From contig CAZVWJ010000001.1 in assembly GCA_964631325.1 (NCBI GenBank), positions 62,001 through 126,000 on the forward strand: a stretch of DNA of 64,000 nucleotides. Reading direction: 5' to 3'. Made by a program: the position numbers and the translations under genes. Below are positions 60,428 to 64,000 of this stretch, one piece after another. Origin of the DNA: CAZVWJ01 sp964631325. GTDB lineage: Bacteria > T1Sed10-126. The notes under the pieces are model-generated. The model was not told the origin of the DNA. It saw only the letters and a list, made by a program, of their open reading frames with translations, and made no database searches. Within the stretch, counting starts at the first letter, position 1, and each line of letters starts with the position of its first letter.

Positions 60428-61126
60428 TTAAAGAATATTTTTGAACTCCTCAGAAAATTTAGAAGCGGCGGAACTCAGGCTCTTGAGTTTTAATCTTTGC
60501 TGATTAAACGAGCCCCGGCCCGGGTAATTATCAGCTTTACATCGGGTGATTGAACTGTTTCCCTCATATTCACCGGTAATAACCACCTGGCCGTTATCAA
60601 CCCGGACGACCTCGACGTGAAGAATACTGTAGGCGGAAAGAGTCCGGCAAGAAGATGTCCCCCCAAGCAGGTAAGATTCCTCATTAAACTTATTTTCCGT
60701 GGTAGAAATATCATTTACACTGGTAAAAATCAGGACGTTCAGTCCCCTTATATCCTGCAGTTTATCGCTAATCTGACTGATCCCGCCCTGTTCGTATTGT
60801 TTACTCTTTTCAGCCATGATCTGATCAATTTTATCCCGGTTAACCAGGGTCAGGGCATAGGTATCGGCGGCAAACATGTCAGTGGTGGATTCCCAGATCT
60901 GATCCACGAGCCCCTGGGACTGCAGGCTCTCGGCTACCTTCCCCGCCGCAAGTTTATCCCAGTTAGAATAACCGTGATTATTTTTCTGGGCGTGGACTCC
61001 AACCGTAATATCTGCAGTCTTCAACTGGCGATGAAGAGGCACCCGAGAGGCACAACCAGAAAGCATTAAGATCCCGCCGGTAATCATAAAAAATAAAACA
61101 ATTAGAAAATTATTTCGAACAAGCAT
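60428..61126 (-). CDS. CsgG/LpoB-like lipoprotein
   Basis: A 232-residue lipoprotein (lipobox LMLSGCASR). TYALTLVNRDKIDQIMAEKS and ISDKLQDIRGLNVLIFTSVN resemble the core of CsgG- or LpoB-like outer-membrane lipoproteins. Together with the LPP20/DUF4384 and caspase lipoproteins at 52-56 kb it belongs to families that often travel together, although here they are 4 kb apart. Convergent with flagellin. Exact role unknown. Confidence 0.6.
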   Translation of the reverse strand: MLVRNNFLIVLFFMITGGILMLSGCASRVPLHRQLKTADITVGVHAQKNNHGYSNWDKLAAGKVAESLQSQGLVDQIWESTTDMFAADTYALTLVNRDKIDQIMAEKSKQYEQGGISQISDKLQDIRGLNVLIFTSVNDISTTENKFNEESYLLGGTSSCRTLSAYSILHVEVVRVDNGQVVITGEYEGNSSITRCKADNYPGRGSFNQQRLKLKSLSSAASKFSEEFKNIL

Positions 61127-61171
61127 TTAAAAGTCACCGTGGCTCTATAATTGAGGTTTCTTTTAAAAATT

Positions 61172-61318
61172 GTAACTACTCACCTAATCTTTTCCTCCTT
61201 GACGGGGGAAAAGGGGTTTAAAAGGCCTTTTGACTCAGCTATTTTGTTGAAAGAACTGGGCTATCCTCCTCACCCTCGCCCTCTCCCGCCAGGGGAGAGG
61301 GAATAGGTGAGTAGTTAC
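61172..61318. repeat. MITE-like repeat, copy 2
   Basis: A 147-bp block with perfect 15-bp terminal inverted repeats, GTAACTACTCACCTA and TAGGTGAGTAGTTAC. The interior has TTTTCC...GGAAAA and CCCTCTCCC/GGGAGAGGG palindromes. Related to 101-202. No coding capacity. Confidence 0.75.
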
Positions 61319-61374
61319 TAATTATTTGATGGGAGGAAAGTTGTTGCACTTGATAGTTGAATTCAAGGAACTTT

Positions 61375-62487
61375 TCAAAGAGGATCTTCAAGGTTTCTTC
61401 GGCGGTCGACAAGATAGGTGCTCCCCTCGTAATTCTCCTTTGCGTAGGATTTAATTTCAGCCGCGGTTTCAGTCAATTTTAAGTAATTATTAAATGATCG
61501 ATGTTTCGCTGTTACAACGGCAAGAGTAACAGTCATAAACCCAAAACGTTGTGTTTGGCCGGTCCGATCATCGACTTGAATCCCTCCGTTTTTTCGTTCC
61601 TCCGCGTCATACAAACTTTTAACCCGTTTTTCGAACTCTTCTATAACCCACTCACAAATTAACTCATATTGATCGGTATCCGTTAGCAACACGAAATCAT
61701 CCCCGCCCACATGTCCGAGAAAATTCAGTTCAGAGAAAAATTTCTCCGTGGCTTCCTCAAGTATCTTCTTGGAGAGTAAGATAACTTTGTCACCCCGATC
61801 AAACCCATAGTAGTCGTTAAATGATTTGAAATTATCCAGGTCGACATAAATCAGCACGAAATCTTCGCTGTTATTTAGATACGATTGGAGAATTTCTTGA
61901 ATTCGAATATTGCCGGGCAACCCGGTGAGCGGGTTGGCGTCTCGAGCTTCTTTCAGATTTTTTATCGCCTGCTCGAGTTCTTCTTGATTTCGCTCGGCGC
62001 GAAGCCGGTTCTTGACACGATCGGTAATCTCGTGAATCCGAAGTATATAGAGTCCCTCATGTAAATCAATATTGACTGAATAAGCAGAATCCCGTTCCTC
62101 ACAGGTGAATTGATATTCGACTTCCTTCAGTTCAAGAAGGTTCAACGGCACATCATCAAAAACAACATATTCGTCCCCCCTTCTATGATCATAATTACTG
62201 TTGAAGCCTAATTGATCCTGCTCACCAACCAGGGCCTTTTTATAAGCATTGACAAAACAATCTCTAATATCCGGACTCAACGATTCCCAAAACGACTCAC
62301 CCGTAAGCTTATCTTCCCGTCCATCAATTAAAAAATTTCCTGCCTTCTCATTGTAGAACTTCAATTTCCAGTCGGGCTCGACGGCAATTAACCCGAGATC
62401 TAATCTCTGGATAAGCTCTCGGAAATTTATATCCCCCGTTACTTCCTGGCTCAAACTGACCGTGGTGGGCTGGTTAAGCTCAGTCAT
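61375..62487 (-). CDS. PAS-like / GGDEF domain protein
   Basis: A 370-residue protein. Residues 20-150 look like a PAS sensor (LGLIAVEPDWKLKFYNEKAG). From about 185 is a GGDEF domain: DANPLTGLPGNIRIQ, YVDLDNFKSFNDYYGFDRGD, and the active loop LGHVGGDDFVLL (GGDDF). It may be a diguanylate cyclase; the GGDDF variant leaves activity open. It lies 9 nt downstream of the HD-GYP-like gene, so both c-di-GMP type domains share an operon. Confidence 0.82.
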   Translation of the reverse strand: MTELNQPTTVSLSQEVTGDINFRELIQRLDLGLIAVEPDWKLKFYNEKAGNFLIDGREDKLTGESFWESLSPDIRDCFVNAYKKALVGEQDQLGFNSNYDHRRGDEYVVFDDVPLNLLELKEVEYQFTCEERDSAYSVNIDLHEGLYILRIHEITDRVKNRLRAERNQEELEQAIKNLKEARDANPLTGLPGNIRIQEILQSYLNNSEDFVLIYVDLDNFKSFNDYYGFDRGDKVILLSKKILEEATEKFFSELNFLGHVGGDDFVLLTDTDQYELICEWVIEEFEKRVKSLYDAEERKNGGIQVDDRTGQTQRFGFMTVTLAVVTAKHRSFNNYLKLTETAAEIKSYAKENYEGSTYLVDRRRNLEDPL

Positions 62488-62496
62488 AATTAAAAC

Positions 62497-63624
62497 TCAA
62501 TTCAGAATGACAGGACTATTATCTTTATTAGCAGTGATTTCGTAATATTCGTCGAGTTTCTGGTCCCTTTCGTAAAGCACGCGTATTTTGGGATACTCAA
62601 ACCCTTCGGATAAATCACTTACTACTCCACGGGTGCCGTCGCTTAAAACGACTTCCTGCCCCACCGGAAAGGGAGGCATCATCTCCAGGAACAACTCCAT
62701 CAAATCAGGATCAAATGCCGGTCCATCTTGCTGCATGGTTTTCATAATTTCCAGGGCGCGGCTCGGGGTCAACTCTATCCGATAGGGTCGCTCAGAAGTA
62801 AGCGCAGTATAGACGTCACAAATTCCAGCAATCCGCCCCATAATATGAATGTCATTTCCTCCCTTTCCCTCCGGATACCCGGACCCATCGTAGCGTTCGT
62901 GATGTTCCCGTGCGGGGCTGGTACAAGCATCGTGGACACCTTCGAGTTTTCGTATGATCTGAGATCCTAATTCAGGGTGGCGTTTGATAGCTTCCCATTC
63001 AACGTCGGAAAGACTCGAGGTTTTCTGAAGAATGTCGGCTGGAATTTCCCAATTACCGAGGTCCTGTAAAAGTGTGCCCAAACCAAGGAGAAGCGGAAAT
63101 TCAGAACTATCTATCGGCTGACCTGGAGTCCCGAATGCATACTTTCCAAGTAATTCATCCTGATAACACAAGCAGAAGTTAATCGCCAACTTACAAACGT
63201 CAAAACCATGTTTGGCCAGGTAATCGGCATGACTTTTCATGGAGGTATATGCTACGGAAGCTTCTGTTGACTGTAGGGTATCGATCAACTCCAGGATTTT
63301 ATTTTTTAATTCATCCGCGGGGAGGTAAAAAGCATCGTCGTCTTCCAGACTGTGAGTGGCTTCGCGTAAATTCTCGGTGATTTCTTGTTCGGATTCCTGA
63401 ATTTCCTCACTCCGAATTTTATCCACGAGGTCACTTGTCATCGGTTCCTTGATGAAAACCGATCGTATGCCTTCTTTTTTAAGTCGATTTATGTGTTTCG
63501 GCTTTAGGGGCGTTCCCCGGTCTATACTTAATCGATGCTCTACATCAGGAACTGAAGATTCTATCCGAATATCAATAGCCAACCTATCTTTTACGGAAAC
63601 GTTTCGCAGGGGAATCTTTTTCAT
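62497..63624 (-). CDS. HD-GYP-like protein with altered HD site
   Basis: A 375-residue protein. The GYP part is intact: EHHERYDGSGYPEGK and CDVYTALTSERPYR. The preceding HD motif, expected as HDIGK, reads QDLGN at 187-191 (Gln for the metal His, Asn for Lys). It may bind but not cleave c-di-GMP, or act differently. Residues 1-95 are a DUF3391-like or DNA-unrelated N-terminus. AAGGAA precedes the ATG, which overlaps the stop of a 20-codon leader frame. Confidence 0.82.
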   Translation of the reverse strand: MKKIPLRNVSVKDRLAIDIRIESSVPDVEHRLSIDRGTPLKPKHINRLKKEGIRSVFIKEPMTSDLVDKIRSEEIQESEQEITENLREATHSLEDDDAFYLPADELKNKILELIDTLQSTEASVAYTSMKSHADYLAKHGFDVCKLAINFCLCYQDELLGKYAFGTPGQPIDSSEFPLLLGLGTLLQDLGNWEIPADILQKTSSLSDVEWEAIKRHPELGSQIIRKLEGVHDACTSPAREHHERYDGSGYPEGKGGNDIHIMGRIAGICDVYTALTSERPYRIELTPSRALEIMKTMQQDGPAFDPDLMELFLEMMPPFPVGQEVVLSDGTRGVVSDLSEGFEYPKIRVLYERDQKLDEYYEITANKDNSPVILN

Positions 63625-63683
63625 GATAGTTGTTTCCTTAAATACGGGAATAAGTTTGGGAATTCTAAACTCATCTCGTCCAT
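63621..63683 (-). CDS. 20-residue leader peptide frame ahead of HD-GYP gene
   Basis: A short frame MDEMSLEFPNLFPYLRKQLS whose stop overlaps the HD-GYP start (ATGA). Its ATG lies 10 bases after the -10 box, so it would be read from a nearly leaderless message. Translation could couple to the main gene. Only position and overlap support it. Confidence 0.4.
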   Translation of the reverse strand: MDEMSLEFPNLFPYLRKQLS

Positions 63684-63693
63684 TTCGAAAACT

Positions 63694-63722
63694 ATATTAG
63701 TTAAAACAACAGGGAGCGTCAA
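63694..63722 (-). promoter_or_regulatory. Sigma-70-type promoter of HD-GYP/GGDEF operon
   Basis: Minus strand TTGACG, 17 bases, TAATAT. The ACTAATATAGTTT context matches the promoter at 56374-56402. Confidence 0.7.
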
Positions 63723-63789
63723 TAAATCTATTTCAAACGAGTCGCATACTAAAAATAATATCTATCTTTAACCCGAGCATAAATTATTT

Positions 63790-64000
63790 TTAACTCAGGC
63801 CCTCTTGTACCTGTTTATCAAAAGTTAGCGGGGTTTCTAACAACCCGGATAGCCGGCTACCCATTTCCGGATGTTCTTCAAGGGAAAGAACCCGGATGAT
63901 GTAGATCCCCCGATCGTAGACGTCCCGGTAAAGTCCCTGTTTGCGTTCGGCAGAACTTAACAAATTCACCGCATACGGTTTTTGTAGCAACCGTCCGTGG
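63790..64000 (-). CDS. C-terminal part of an unidentified protein (partial)
   Basis: An open frame from the right edge ending at 63790. The last 70 residues include LLQKPYAVNLLSSAERKQGL and HPEMGSRLSGLLETP. No domain recognised. The start lies beyond the window, so the TTG at 63990 is not taken as the start. Confidence 0.5.
   Translation of the reverse strand, partial: HGRLLQKPYAVNLLSSAERKQGLYRDVYDRGIYIIRVLSLEEHPEMGSRLSGLLETPLTFDKQVQEGLS

Overview
The window looks like a chromosomal segment of a Gram-negative-type (diderm) Firmicute, perhaps related to Halanaerobiales. It has Firmicute gene neighbourhoods (prmC-prfA-rpmE; spoVG-ispE; tsaC, arginine-phosphatase-like, rpiB, upp, then the atp operon). 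It also has flagellar P- and L-ring genes (flgI, flgH) and lipoproteins, which imply an outer membrane. The organism call is an inference from gene content; there is no rRNA here.

Layout. 0.25-6.3 kb, minus strand: distal-rod and ring flagellar genes flgF-flgG-flgA-flgH-flgI-flgJ, headed by murA. 6.5-11 kb: prmC, prfA, rpmE, an EamA permease, spoVG, ispE. 11-18.4 kb: a complete F1Fo ATP synthase operon (atpZ-I-B-E-F-H-A-G-D-C). 18.4-25 kb: an rpiB-upp fusion, a LMW phosphatase, tsaC, rsmI, a large TPR protein and a Y-family polymerase homologue without its catalytic acidic residues. 25-34.9 kb: DUF763, thiGS with a thiO-like oxidase, a PDZ/M48-like protein, mtaB, a short-chain dehydrogenase, a DNA methyltransferase and a cold-shock/DEAD-box helicase fusion.

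35.0-47.8 kb is accessory. An 11.3-kb integrative element sits in the 3' end of a tRNA-Ala(CGC) gene between 47-bp direct repeats. It has two tyrosine recombinases, a prim-pol type primase, a GGDEF-like protein, a Mom-like protein and a string of small, translationally coupled genes, but no recognisable capsid, terminase or conjugation gene. About a quarter of it is non-coding and unusually rich in nested inverted repeats (38.98-39.55, 40.64-41.53 and 43.32-44.34 kb). These look like large structured RNAs or single-strand DNA structures and are the strongest candidate for something undescribed. Next to it are two identical 212-bp repeats that each carry a tRNA 3' end. A related structured repeat lies downstream of tRNA-Lys at 48.7 kb.

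47.8-64 kb: a universal stress protein, tRNA-Lys, a MNT/HEPN toxin-antitoxin pair, a retropepsin plus DUF5678 pair, decayed sequence, and a lipoprotein module (LPP20/DUF4384 protein and WD40-caspase). Then follow a methionine aminopeptidase, a MIF-like protein and a flagellin behind a sigma-28-type promoter. The flagellin carries a matrixin-like insert that has lost its zinc ligands. The window ends with a lipoprotein, a GGDEF protein and a degenerate HD-GYP protein.
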